Source: Salvia splendens (Eukaryota; Streptophyta; Magnoliopsida; Lamiales; Lamiaceae). From it: a stretch of DNA of 64,000 nucleotides. Shown piece by piece: positions 22,514-31,889 of the stretch. The DNA lies in contig NC_056050.1 in the NCBI RefSeq assembly GCF_004379255.2, positions 13,267,410 through 13,331,409 on the forward strand. The letters run 5' to 3'. Position numbers and translations under genes: made by a program. Numbering within the stretch: the stretch's first letter is position 1; the number at the start of each line of letters is the position of its first letter. The notes below the pieces were generated by a model. It saw only the letters and a list, made by a program, of their open reading frames with translations, made no database searches and was not told where the DNA came from.

Positions 22514-23693
22514 ATCTATACTAATATTAAAGCAAACTTTTAGAAGTTATTACGAAATGCAAGACAAGTGGAGGAAAATATCATACCTTCATAAGAAATT
22601 ATCCTATAAGATGCAAATATCTTTAGCAAAAAACTTAAAAATTTACAATAATTACAATTAACATAGATAATTATGAATTTCCATAAAAAGTCATCATATT
22701 TGTATGCATTCTCAATTACAGAAAAAAAATAAAATAAGTGTTTCATCCGTCCCTGAAAAGTATGAACAATTTTCTTTTTAGTGCATCCATGAAAAATTGA
22801 ACATTCTAATTTTAGAAACTATTTTCTCTCTAATGAAGTGAGACTCATTTTTCACTAACAAATATTCTCTCAAAGCAAAAATATTCATACTTTTCAGGGA
22901 CGGATGAAGTAATATTCAAAAGAAAGAGTCATAAAAAATACCTTCATCTCGATTTAAAGTTGACGAAATGAAATTACTCTCATTCAAAATAGACGAATAA
23001 TAATGATCACAAACAACATAACTTATAATAATAGGACTTTCAACGGATCCACCAATATCGGCTTAAAAAAAATAAGAATTATTAATACAACCGAATTAAA
23101 TAAAATATTTAAAATAAATATACAAAAATATTAATATAAAATTTTTGAAATATATAATAATTAAAACATCAGAATTAATATAAAAATTAAATACAGTCAT
23201 ATTAAAATTAGAATGTAAAAATATTTAAAAAGGGCCAATAAACCTACCAAAGAAAACAATTATATTACAGAATAGAGTTTAATGATTTGGCCCAATCATT
23301 CTAAAACAACACCCCAAAACAATGAGCACAATTGCTAAACAAATACTTATAATTAAATTAATTAGACTATAAGTATTTAAATTAAGACACTTAAGGATTA
23401 AAAGCATAATTTATACAATATATAAAACGAAAATTTCTCTCATTTTCTCAACTTGTCTGCGTCGTCCACCAAAAAACCCAGTCAACAGACTTATCCACGC
23501 CGTTCGCAAGTTTTTAGACTCAAAGGATGACCAACTCGAAGCTCAAACATTATCTTCAAAACCTATAGTGTAGCTATTTCTAATACATTTGTCAACAATA
23601 ATAATAAAAACAAAAGAAATAATAGCACTTGTTTCCTGCCCAGAAGGGCATTATAGTGATTTCATCCAACTGACATTTTTTATTAGTATAGAT
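22514..23693. mobile_element. Helitron-like or other non-autonomous element with ATCTATACTAATA ends
   Basis: Bounded by ATCTATACTAATA (22514-22526) and its exact inverse TATTAGTATAGAT (23681-23693). Near the right end is a small hairpin GCCCAGAAGGGC (23639-23650), followed by ATTATAGTGATTTCATCC. Such ends and a 3'-proximal hairpin recall plant Helitron-type elements, but the class is uncertain. A Stowaway MITE is nested in it. Confidence 0.5.
22742..22908. mobile_element. Stowaway-like MITE with 25-bp perfect TIRs
   Basis: Left TIR TTCATCCGTCCCTGAAAAGT... (22742-22766) and its exact inverse at 22884-22908. The core CCGTCCC is typical of Stowaway-like MITEs. No protein. The TA target duplication is not clear. 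Confidence 0.8.
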
Positions 23694-23864
23694 AAGCTAT
23701 CCTATAATTCCTCCTCTCTATGACAAGACTATGCCATTAAAAAAAATTATCTTTAAAAAGTGATCAACAATTCGTTAAGATTTAAAAAAAAATTAATTGT
23801 CCTAACCGGCTAACCTATATTGAAAATTTTATTACCAAATTTCTTTTTAACCCTCTATATATTG

Positions 23865-24065
23865 TAAAAACTCCAAACTATTCAACATAGTGTCAACACA
23901 ACGTCAATACAGTGTAAAATTTCAATATGTTGATGTCAACACAATGTCAATACAATATTAACACAATGTCAATACGGTGTCAACCAATTGACATTGTGTT
24001 GATATTTTCTATTGATGTTATTTTGTCATTCGTTGACATTTTCTAACGGTATAGATTGTTAGTAT
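23865..24065. repeat. Inverted-repeat MITE-like element, copy 2
   Basis: GTAAAAACTCCAAACTAT at the left, then repeats of GTCAACACAATGTCAATAC type, then the inverse GACATTGTGTTGATATT and GTTGACATTTTCTAA. Same family as 6142-6330, with more copies of the ~10-bp TCAACACAAT motif in the left arm. Confidence 0.55.
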
Positions 24066-24179
24066 GCCTTGAATCTGTATAATTACCGCAAGCCGAATTG
24101 TTATATTGGGTCTAGCCCGTCTTCTGTGTGCCTATTTATATAGAAGTAGAACACCTAACTCTATAATTTGAATACAATA

Positions 24180-24640
24180 TATTTGTAGAAGAATTTGAAG
24201 TCCTATTAGATGAAGTAAAAACCTAGTCTAATGAAGCAATGACATTTTTGAATAAAGTAATAAATTTAATGGAATAAATTGAACTATTGTCTACAGTGAA
24301 TAAAGTAAAAAACCTTGTTCAACGAATTCGAAAGAAGCATGTGTTGAATTATTTGAAAACCTACTGGAATGAACTAAAATCCTATTTGAATGAAGTAATG
24401 ACCTATTTGAATGAAGTAATAAACCTACTGAAATGATGTAAAAATCTGTTCATTTTCAATTTGTTACGTACTAGAATGAAGTAATAAACTTACTTGAATG
24501 AAGTAACAACCTACCCGAATGAAGTAAAAATCTATTCATTTTCAATATATTACGTATTGGATTGTAGTCACAAACCTATTGAAATGAAGTAAAAACTTAC
24601 TGAAATGAAGTAATACCTACTCAGAAATAAGTTTTGCATT
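24180..24640 (+). repeat. Degenerate ~20-bp minisatellite with a longer period
   Basis: More than a dozen variants of CTACT(T)GAATGAAGTAATAA in direct order. A secondary period of about 120 bases is marked by ATCT(G/A)TTCATTTTCAAT followed by TTACGTA at 24450 and 24530. Stops in all frames; non-coding. Confidence 0.75.
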
Positions 24641-25396
24641 GGTATTTTTCAATTTATTAGTTCAATATTTTATACATCAATATTAATAGTCATTTGGTTC
24701 TTTTCATGCACTAGTTTTGGAGTATAAAAAAATTTTGGACGAAGAGAGGTTTGGAATTAAAGTGCAAGGAAATTTTAAGTTTGTGATGCAACATCATAAG
24801 GTAGGCCCCTTTTAGTCTGTTGTTATGATGATAGTTTTGTAACATGAATTTGTCTTGTTTTAACCAATTACATGCGCAAAATCTTAAATGGCCAGCAGCT
24901 ATGCCTTGTAATCTTCTTCTCATCTTTCCCCATCCCTTTCCTTTTTCTTATTCTGGGCTTCTTTCCTTATTCCATCTTTTTTTTCTTGCTGGAAACAAGT
25001 AAAAAATGGCATATTCTCTGAATGCAATATTGATGTATAGTGAAGAATCAGAGTTGTTCAAGAGTATCTAGGAAATAGAAGAGTCAAACCTAGTATTTGT
25101 GAGCTGGATATGAACTTAATGTTATCAAAACGTGTACTAGTAGCTTCATCTTAAATTTGTGGCTTGAAATCAGTGAATATATATTAACATAATGTTTTTT
25201 CGTAGAGACAATCTTCTAATCAACTCAGGCTTGCACTAGTTGCTGATTATTTTTTCATTGCCATGAATTAATAATTCATGAGAGTAGTATGTATAGTGAA
25301 ATCTTCTATCCAGCATGTCTGAGATGGTTTTGGACCAGTGATTGTTTTTTGAATCTCTTTTGTTTGTATAACCATTTCAATTAATCTGTGACGCAG
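24641..25396. other. Upstream region of the GGH relic
   Basis: No complete gene. TTTGTGATGCAACATCATAAG at 24779-24799 followed by GTAGG resembles the end of the GGH exon with the LVMQNHH motif, but flanking residues do not match well, so it is not counted as an exon. Confidence 0.35.
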
Positions 25397-27022
25397 TTCG
25401 GGGTATCACAAGAAATTGTCTAGCTTCTTCAAGATCTTAGCAACTAGTGCAGATGAAGATGGCAACCGTATGGAGTGGTCCATTCTTATACCTCCATATT
25501 GTGCTTTTCTTGACATCTGAGCTTCATTTCTGATCAGTTCCAGTTTAATCAATTTCTGTTAGGTCTATGTGTCAACAGTGCAGTCACGGAGATATCCAGT
25601 GACCGGTGTGCAATTTCACCCAGAGGTATTATCTATTGAATAAATCAACCTTTTCAACACTACTGCATACACTTTTATATCTGGTAGGCCGTTTGCAAAA
25701 TATCCTCATTTCAAAGCAAATCACTGCACTTCATTTAGAAGCATGAACTTTCTGAAACCTGAGATTATACAAGGATCAATAGCATCTACAGATTCAGCAA
25801 TTCCTCATTGGAGGGGAGAAGTTTATTTTGACATGAATCATGAATGTGACTTTTATTGACCACATTTTTTCTCAAGGCCCATTTCACCTTTTGCATGATA
25901 ATTTCAACCTAGAAAATTTGAAAGATATTCATCAATATAGTGTTTTGGAACATCCTAGGTATAGTTCTTGTCCTTCATTGTCGAGCGGATTTATTCTTTT
26001 GCAATCATCTATGTTGTAAGAGTAGCTAAGAAAACATATTTTGCTGTGTGTATTTATTGAAGTGATAATGTTTGGTTTGAAATGTCACGTTCCACATATC
26101 TGGTCCAGAAAAATGCTTTCGAATGGGGCTTATCAGGGATCCCACACTCAGAAGATGCAATTCAAGTCTCTCAACAAATTGCTAACTTTCTTGTAAGGTA
26201 CAAAAATATTCAGCCCGACGAAGTATTTTGTCAACACATACGATACATATGATTTCAAAGATGCCAGTTTTTCTAACATGTTAATTCTGATCAAACCCAA
26301 TAGATATGATTTCAAAAATGCCAGTTTTTCTAACATGTTAGTTCTGATCAAACCCAATAATAGTTGTTGATTATGTATGTGTTCATGTTTGCATCAACAA
26401 ATTGAAAATCTCCCCTATTAATTGTGTCTCCCATTTCTCAGGGAGGCCAGAATGTCCTTGAACAGGCCATCCTCCCAGGAAGTTCTTGACAACCTCATAT
26501 AATATTACACTCCCACTTATTGTGGAAAATCTGGGTATCTCTATCTACTCTCTCTCTCTATCTATCTATCTACCTACCTACCTATCTAAAAACTAATTCT
26601 ATAATAGTACTATAAACTAGGAACTATTTTCAATTCATAGATCATTAAGATTTTTGGTAGAATCATCACTCTGATAAATGAATCAGTGCCTGGATTTGAA
26701 TCTCATAAGAGTGAAAATTCATTTTTTTTAATTTATCCCTTATCACATTGAATTCTTCATGTTTCACTACGAATTATATCGAAGAAGTGTATATTATATA
26801 GTTGTAATATCTCTCTCTCTCAAGCGCTTATCTCTGAAACAAACAAAAAAAAGTCTCTTACTTACCATTTTGATATATTGAAACCTTTTATTTTAGGATT
26901 CGGTTGATGTGAAATGAATGTACTACTAATAAATAAATAAATAATAAATAAGTAAATAGGTTGGTTGTGATGGTTTGGGATTTTGCAGGCGAGGGTTTGA
27001 TGAGGTATATATTTTCAGCTAG
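25397..27022 (+). pseudogene. GGH: Gamma-glutamyl hydrolase, 3' half (relic)
   Basis: Five exons of the C-terminal half of a plant GGH, the vacuolar peptidase that trims folate polyglutamates. Exon 25397-25467: KLSSFFKILATSADEDG. Exon 25563-25625: VYVSTVQSRRYPVTGVQFHP, ending at GAG|GTATT. It carries the HPE with the catalytic-site His of class I glutamine amidotransferase-like enzymes. Exon 26109-26197: KNAFEWGLSGIPHSEDAIQV, ending AG|GTACAA. Exon 26442-26534: REARMSLNRPSSQEVLDNLI, then a TAA stop at 26500-26502, then YYTPTYCGKSG. Last exon 26989-27022: GFDEVYIFS and TAG. Splice sites are mostly kept. The first listed exon has one base too many at its donor. The N-terminal half, including the nucleophile cysteine region, is not found; the minisatellite and MITEs lie where it should be. 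It is a dead remnant of a real host gene. Confidence 0.88.
26540..26587 (+). repeat. (CTCT)/(ATCT)/(ACCT) microsatellite
   Basis: TCTCTCTCTATCTATCTATC followed by CTACC repeats, inside the last intron of the GGH relic. Confidence 0.85.
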
Positions 27023-27353
27023 TAGGCGGCTGGATTGGATAATCAAGCTCCGGATATTATACGTGACGTGTACATATCGTACTGTTAAATCAAGTCCACA
27101 ACTATTTAATACACATTAAAACAATTATGCCCACTAATATTGGACTTTCAAGCTATTTATGTATGTGAAGTACTATTTACATTACATATATGGTAGATCC
27201 GAATAAATTCTTCCTCTAGGAATTGATAACTAAAATGGATGATGGTTTTGCATGGCATCTAGTTATTATAATATCATAATATGGAAAATGCATTAACATG
27301 AAGATGTTCATTGTACTAACTTGCAATTTTTCATTCCGTAAAATCAACAATAC
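27023..27353. other. Downstream of GGH; left part of a duplicated host segment
   Basis: No gene. 27292-27353 (ACATGAAGATGTTCATTGTA...) is directly repeated at 28752-28812. The last five bases AATAC (27349-27353) are the target duplication of the TRIM array. Confidence 0.7.
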
Positions 27354-28664
27354 TGTTGGTGTTGGGTATCGGTGGTACACACCCGAACTCCACATTAGTA
27401 TGATATTGTCCGCTTTGGGCAAAGCCCTCACGGTTTTGCTCTTGGGATACTCCCCAAAAGGCCTCATACTAATGGAGTTGGGGTAGCCCATTTATATGCT
27501 TGCAACTCTTGTCTATTCTCCGATGTGGGATATGGTTTGCTTCACCACAATCCTCCTCTCAAACCAAGACCACCAGACCAAGACCACATGTCTGTGCCCC
27601 CATGTTACAGGTCACCAGGTCACCACAAGTCTTGGTCGAGCTCACGGAGAGACATCGGAGAACTTGCAAGCGCAACCCACCGAACCCCGAGCCACACAGG
27701 CCCAGCCCCTGAACCAGGGCTCTGTTACCACTGTTGGGTATCGGTGGTACACACCCGAACTCCACATTAGTATGATATTGTCCGCTTTGGGCAAAGCCCT
27801 CACGGTTTTGCTCTTGGGATACTCCCCAAAAGGCCTCATACTAATGGAGTTGGGGTAGCCCATTTATATGCTTGCAATTCTTGTCTATTCTCCGATGTGG
27901 GATATGGTTTGCTTCACCACAATCCTCCCCTCAAACCAAGACCACCAGACCAAGACCACATGTCTGTGCCCCCATGTTACAGGTCACCAGGTCACCACAA
28001 GTCTTGGTCGAGCTCACACAGAGACATCGGAGAACTTGCAAGAGCAACCACCGAACCCCGAGCCACACAGGCCCAGCCCCTGAACCAGGGCTCTGATACC
28101 ACTGTTGGGTATCGGTGGTGCACACCCGAACTCCACATTAGTATGATATTGTCCGCTTTGGGCAAAGCCCTCACGGTTTTGCTCTTGGGGTACTCCCCAA
28201 AAGGCCTCATACTAATGGAGTTGGGGTAACCCATTTATATGCTTGCAACTCTTGTCTATTCTCCGATGTGGGATATGGTTTGCTTCACCACAATCCTCCC
28301 CTCAAACCAAGACCACCAGACCAAGACCACATGTCTGTGCCCCCATGTTACAGGTCACCAGGTCACCACAAGTCTTGGTCGAGCTCACGGAGAGACATCA
28401 GAGAACTTGCAAGCGCAACCCACCGAACCCCGAGCCACACAGGCCCAGCCCCTGAACCAGGGCTCTGTTACCACTGTTGGGTATCGGTGGTACACACCCG
28501 AACTCCACATTAGTATGATATTGTCCGCTTTGGGCAAAGCCCTCACGGTTTTGCTCTTGGGATACTCCCCAAAAGGCCTCATACTAATGGAGTTGGGGTA
28601 GCCCATTTATATGCTTGCAACTCTTGTCTATTCTCCGATGTGGGATATGGTTTGCTTCACCACA
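27354..28664 (-). mobile_element. Tandem TRIM retrotransposon array (four LTRs, three interiors)
   Basis: LTRs at 27354-27549, 27732-27921, 28103-28292 and 28475-28664 are 190 bp each (the first has six extra bases). Each begins TGTTGGGTATCGG and ends GCTTCACCACA. They alternate with three interiors of about 182 bp. AATAC flanks the whole array (27349-27353 and 28665-28669) but not the inner units. Each interior ends GGCTCTGNTACCAC. Read on the minus strand this is the tRNA-Met primer site next to an LTR, so the element is oriented minus. The site is perfect in the second interior (GCTCTGATACCA, 28091-28102) and has one change in the others. No protein is encoded; the frames seen across it are translations of the repeat. 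Confidence 0.92.
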
Positions 28665-28751
28665 AATACGTATGCCATTCAATTGGTCAAAGATTGATTC
28701 ATGCAATACTACTCCCTTCCCTTCGTCGGTGTCTCATTTGAGTTCATGTAT

Positions 28752-28850
28752 TGACATGAAGATGTTCATTGTACCAACTTGCAATTTTTTCAATCTGTAA
28801 AATCAACAGTACGTAGACCGTTCATTTGGTCAAAGATTGATTCACACAAT
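28752..28850. repeat. Second copy of the host segment (empty target site)
   Basis: Matches 27292-27353 plus 28670-28712, that is, the sequence around the TRIM array with the array removed. At the homologous point it has a single AGTAC (28808-28812) instead of two AATAC, so it shows the pre-insertion state. 28670-28751 and 28851-28900 share CTCATTTGAGTTC too, so the duplicated unit is about 150 bases. Confidence 0.8.
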
Positions 28851-29330
28851 ATTATTTCATTTGTCCCCTTTAGGAGTCTCATTTGAGTTCGGCATGAATT
28901 TTAACAAATTTAAAGGAAAGTGAGTAAGAAAAGAGAGTGGAATGTGAGTTTATTTTTATATATTAGTTTTATAATAGAATAAGAGTGGAATAAGTTACTA
29001 GAAAGTGAGTTCCATCTAATATTTATAGTAAAAGTAGACTCCTAATGGTGAATGGAATAAAATGGTAAACTGAGATTCCTAATTGCGGATGGATATAGTA
29101 TAAACTTACCTAACTTTTTGTTGCTTAAATTACTTTGATCACATCCTCCATTATTGTAGTCACGTTTTCAGTCCTTTTCTCAAAAAAGAAAAACAATAAG
29201 AATAAACTTAAAACGATAGCGATGGTGAAAAAAGTTGAGAAGTTGACCACCAAAATGAAATTCAACGCATTTCGTCTATCTAGTTTGATTTAAAATTTTC
29301 TATACATTCATAAATATCATAAATATAGAT
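28851..29330. other. AT-rich DNA with degraded MITE
   Basis: No gene. 28866-29060 has the AAAGTGAGTAAGAAAAGAGAGTGG-type content common in Stowaway-like MITEs, but ends are not definable. Confidence 0.4.
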
Positions 29331-29475
29331 GTAATCAAATGCAAAATCTAAATTTTGTACAAACATAAGTTGACATTTTTTGTTATTATTTTATCCTCTA
29401 CTGATATTTTCTAATGTTCCAAATCATAATTTAGAATTTGCGTAATGTATAGAATTTGCATTTCATCGTAACCCT
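29331..29475. repeat. Inverted-repeat MITE-like element, copy 3
   Basis: Left end GTAATCAAATGCAAAATC...TTTTGTACAAA is roughly the inverse of the right end TGCGTAATGTATAGAATTTGCATTTCATCGTAA. The middle has GTTGACATTTTTTGTTATTATTTTATC, as in copies 1 and 2. Confidence 0.55.
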
Positions 29476-30258
29476 ACCTCAATAAATATATATTGTGTTC
29501 ATTCACTACAACTATTTTCAGTGCGCAGTGGATTGTGTGGATACAAACCAATTATTCAGTCCAACATAATTTGAACATGATAGATTTATCACATAATAAT
29601 CACTCCTATAAATGCTAAGACGAATTTTATCTAAGATTAAATTAGTTTTTTTTGTTATTGTTTAGTTACCTATATTATGTACTGTCTTATATAGTTTTAA
29701 TAAGATATTTGGTAGATAAGATTAAAATTAATATCAATTATAATTTTATTAACAAACTGAAAAAATTAATCAGAATTGATTAGTTTCACTTATTAAAAAT
29801 ATGAATAAATGTAACATACTTTGGGAATGAAAATAATTAGGGCAATAATATGATTTATCAATTAATGACAAGTTTAGTTATTTAATTGTGCTTACTTTTA
29901 TTTATTTATTTATTTAGATAATTTAATTGGCATGTTAATTGTGATTTATTAATTCAAGGTTTGAGAAAAATTAGACCTTTATTGCTTGAAATTTCTAAAA
30001 TGTAGACTAATCTTTGGTTTTAGGATGAAATTCGGATGCCTAAAACCTAATTAGACCCAATCTTTCATCACTGTTTACCCAGTACCATTGCATCTGTCTT
30101 CTTCTCTTGATTTCTCTATTTCTCTATTTCTCTTTTGTAAAGTCTCTGCCGTGGGGTTGGTGTGGCTTTTCTTCATTCACTTTTTAAGATGCATGATTTT
30201 CAAGCATAGTACACAGCCTGGTTGCCTATCAGGTGTTTGATTTTATTCCTCAAAGAAA
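29476..30258. other. AT-rich DNA upstream of copia G, no LTR found
   Basis: No gene. No sequence matching the 3' end of copia G (34942 onward) and no TGGTATCAGAGC primer site, so the 5' LTR of that element is missing or unrecognisable. Confidence 0.5.
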
Positions 30259-31252
30259 ATGAATGGTGGAAGTAGTGCCTCTGTATATAAGCTTGTTGGT
30301 GACAATTACAGTTATTGGAAGTTTTTTATTTTTTTTTTATTTTTCTTGTGTAGAAAAAATTGTATATATATCCGGATTTGTGGAAGTTATTGGAAGTTAT
30401 TGGAAGTTATGTATGGAAGCTTACCTACAAGGACAGGATTTGTGGAATTTTATATCCGGTGAAGATGTACTTCCGGAAGATACACCACAGAATGGAGAAG
30501 CGAGGAGAAAGTGGAAGATCAAGTGTGGCAAAGCTTTATTTGCTTTGCGGACGTCGATCAGTAAGGATTATATTGAGCATGTTCTTAATGTGCAATCACC
30601 CAAAGAAGTGTGGGAGACACTTGACAGATTGTTCACTCAAAAGAACATGATGAGGCTCCAATTTCTGGAGAACGAACTTGCTGGGACGATTCAAAATAAG
30701 CTAACGATTTCAGAGTATTTTCTGAAAGTCAAAAGCTTGTGTTCTGAAATTTCAGAATTGGATGCAGAAGGTGTTGTGAAAGAAGCTAGATTACACCGCT
30801 ACCTTATTCGAGGATTATGTGACGAGTTTATGCCATTTATCTCTTCAATACAAGGGTTGGGTAAATCAACCATCCATCATAGAATTGGAAAATTTGCTAT
30901 CAAACCAAGCAAATAATTGGTGGTAACAGCCAATCTTCGTCTCGTGCTGAAGAGGTTCTTTATGCAAAAGACAAAGGAAAGAGCAAGTTTACAGCTAAAT
31001 CTCCATCAGCTGTGGGTAACTTTTTTTAAAGGTGAAGGGCATCCGAAGAAATCTTCTCCAGAATGTTATAGATGTGGAAAGCTAGGACACATTAAGCGCA
31101 ATTGTCGTGTGAAAGTGAAGTGTGAACGGTGTGGGAAAACTAACCATATTCAACGCAATTGTCGCACAGATTTTGCTAAAGAAGGAGCAAATGTGGCTTA
31201 CGAACATAATGAGTATGAACAACCAAAGTGGGATCAGTGCTTATCCATTTAA
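30259..31252 (+). pseudogene. Gag of Ty1/copia relic G
   Basis: Starts ATG AAT GGT GGA; VYKLVGDNYSYWK is the usual copia gag opening (about 30286-30321). An insertion of about 85 bases follows, ending in three copies of TTATTGGAAG. The frame then resumes as LCMEAYLQGQDLWNF (about 30407), SPKEVWETLDRLF and a long helical gag core to about 30916. After a frame change come two zinc knuckles, CYRCGKLGHIKRNC and CERCGKTNHIQRNC (about 31065-31165). Gag forms the particle and binds RNA. Damage: the insertion, a frameshift near 30900, and the hAT-like MITE directly downstream. Confidence 0.85.
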
Positions 31253-31267
31253 GATATGTGTCAAGAT

Positions 31268-31881
31268 TAGGGCTCGGGAAAAATACAGAAATACCGAAAT
31301 ACCGGCCTTATCGTACCGAAAAAATATCAAAAATACCGAATTTTTGGTATACCGTGACTTTTGGTACGGTATGATACCTTACCGAAAAATTTCGGTAAGG
31401 TAACGGTATGGATTTTCAAATACCGCGACATACCGCTGCATACCGAAATTCGGTATATACCGTAAATTAAGGTATATACTGTAAACTAAGGTATATACCA
31501 CAAAAATTTAAACACAATTATATATAAAATATATTTTATATATTTTTAAATTATAAAATCTATTGTGAAATATAAATATAATTATGAATAAATTATATTT
31601 AATTTATTTTTAAAATTATAAAATATAAATAATATTCTAAAACTCTAATTTTCTATTTTAATTGATGTTGAAAGTCAGGTATACCGAACTTCGGTATGGT
31701 ATATCGAAAATGAGGTACGGTATCGGTATGGAAATTCGTCATACCGAAAATAAGGTATACCGAAGTTCGGTATACAGAATACTTTTATAAGGTAAAGGTA
31801 TGATTTTTTCGCATACCGTATTTACGGTAAGGTATACGGTATGGTGGTTTCGGTAAGGTATACCGTACCTACCCACCCCTA
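31268..31881. mobile_element. hAT-like non-autonomous element (TACCG-type)
   Basis: Ends TAGGGCTCGGG and ACCCACCCCTA (inverse TAGGGGTGGGT). An 8-bp target duplication GTCAAGAT flanks it at 31260-31267 and 31882-31889. The interior is built of short palindromic words (TACCG, CGGTA, GGTATACC) around an AT-rich centre. It separates gag and protease of copia G. Sister element at 58272-58741. Confidence 0.9.
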
Positions 31882-31889
31882 GTCAAGAT

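Noticed and set aside
27354..28664. Cassandra-type TRIM with embedded 5S RNA promoter
   Set aside because: The LTR lacks the 5S rRNA-like internal promoter sequence, so it is another TRIM family.
27298..28800. Repeated 60-120 codon frames
   Set aside because: They are the TRIM LTR and interior repeated; no protein is known for this class and frames occur on both strands.
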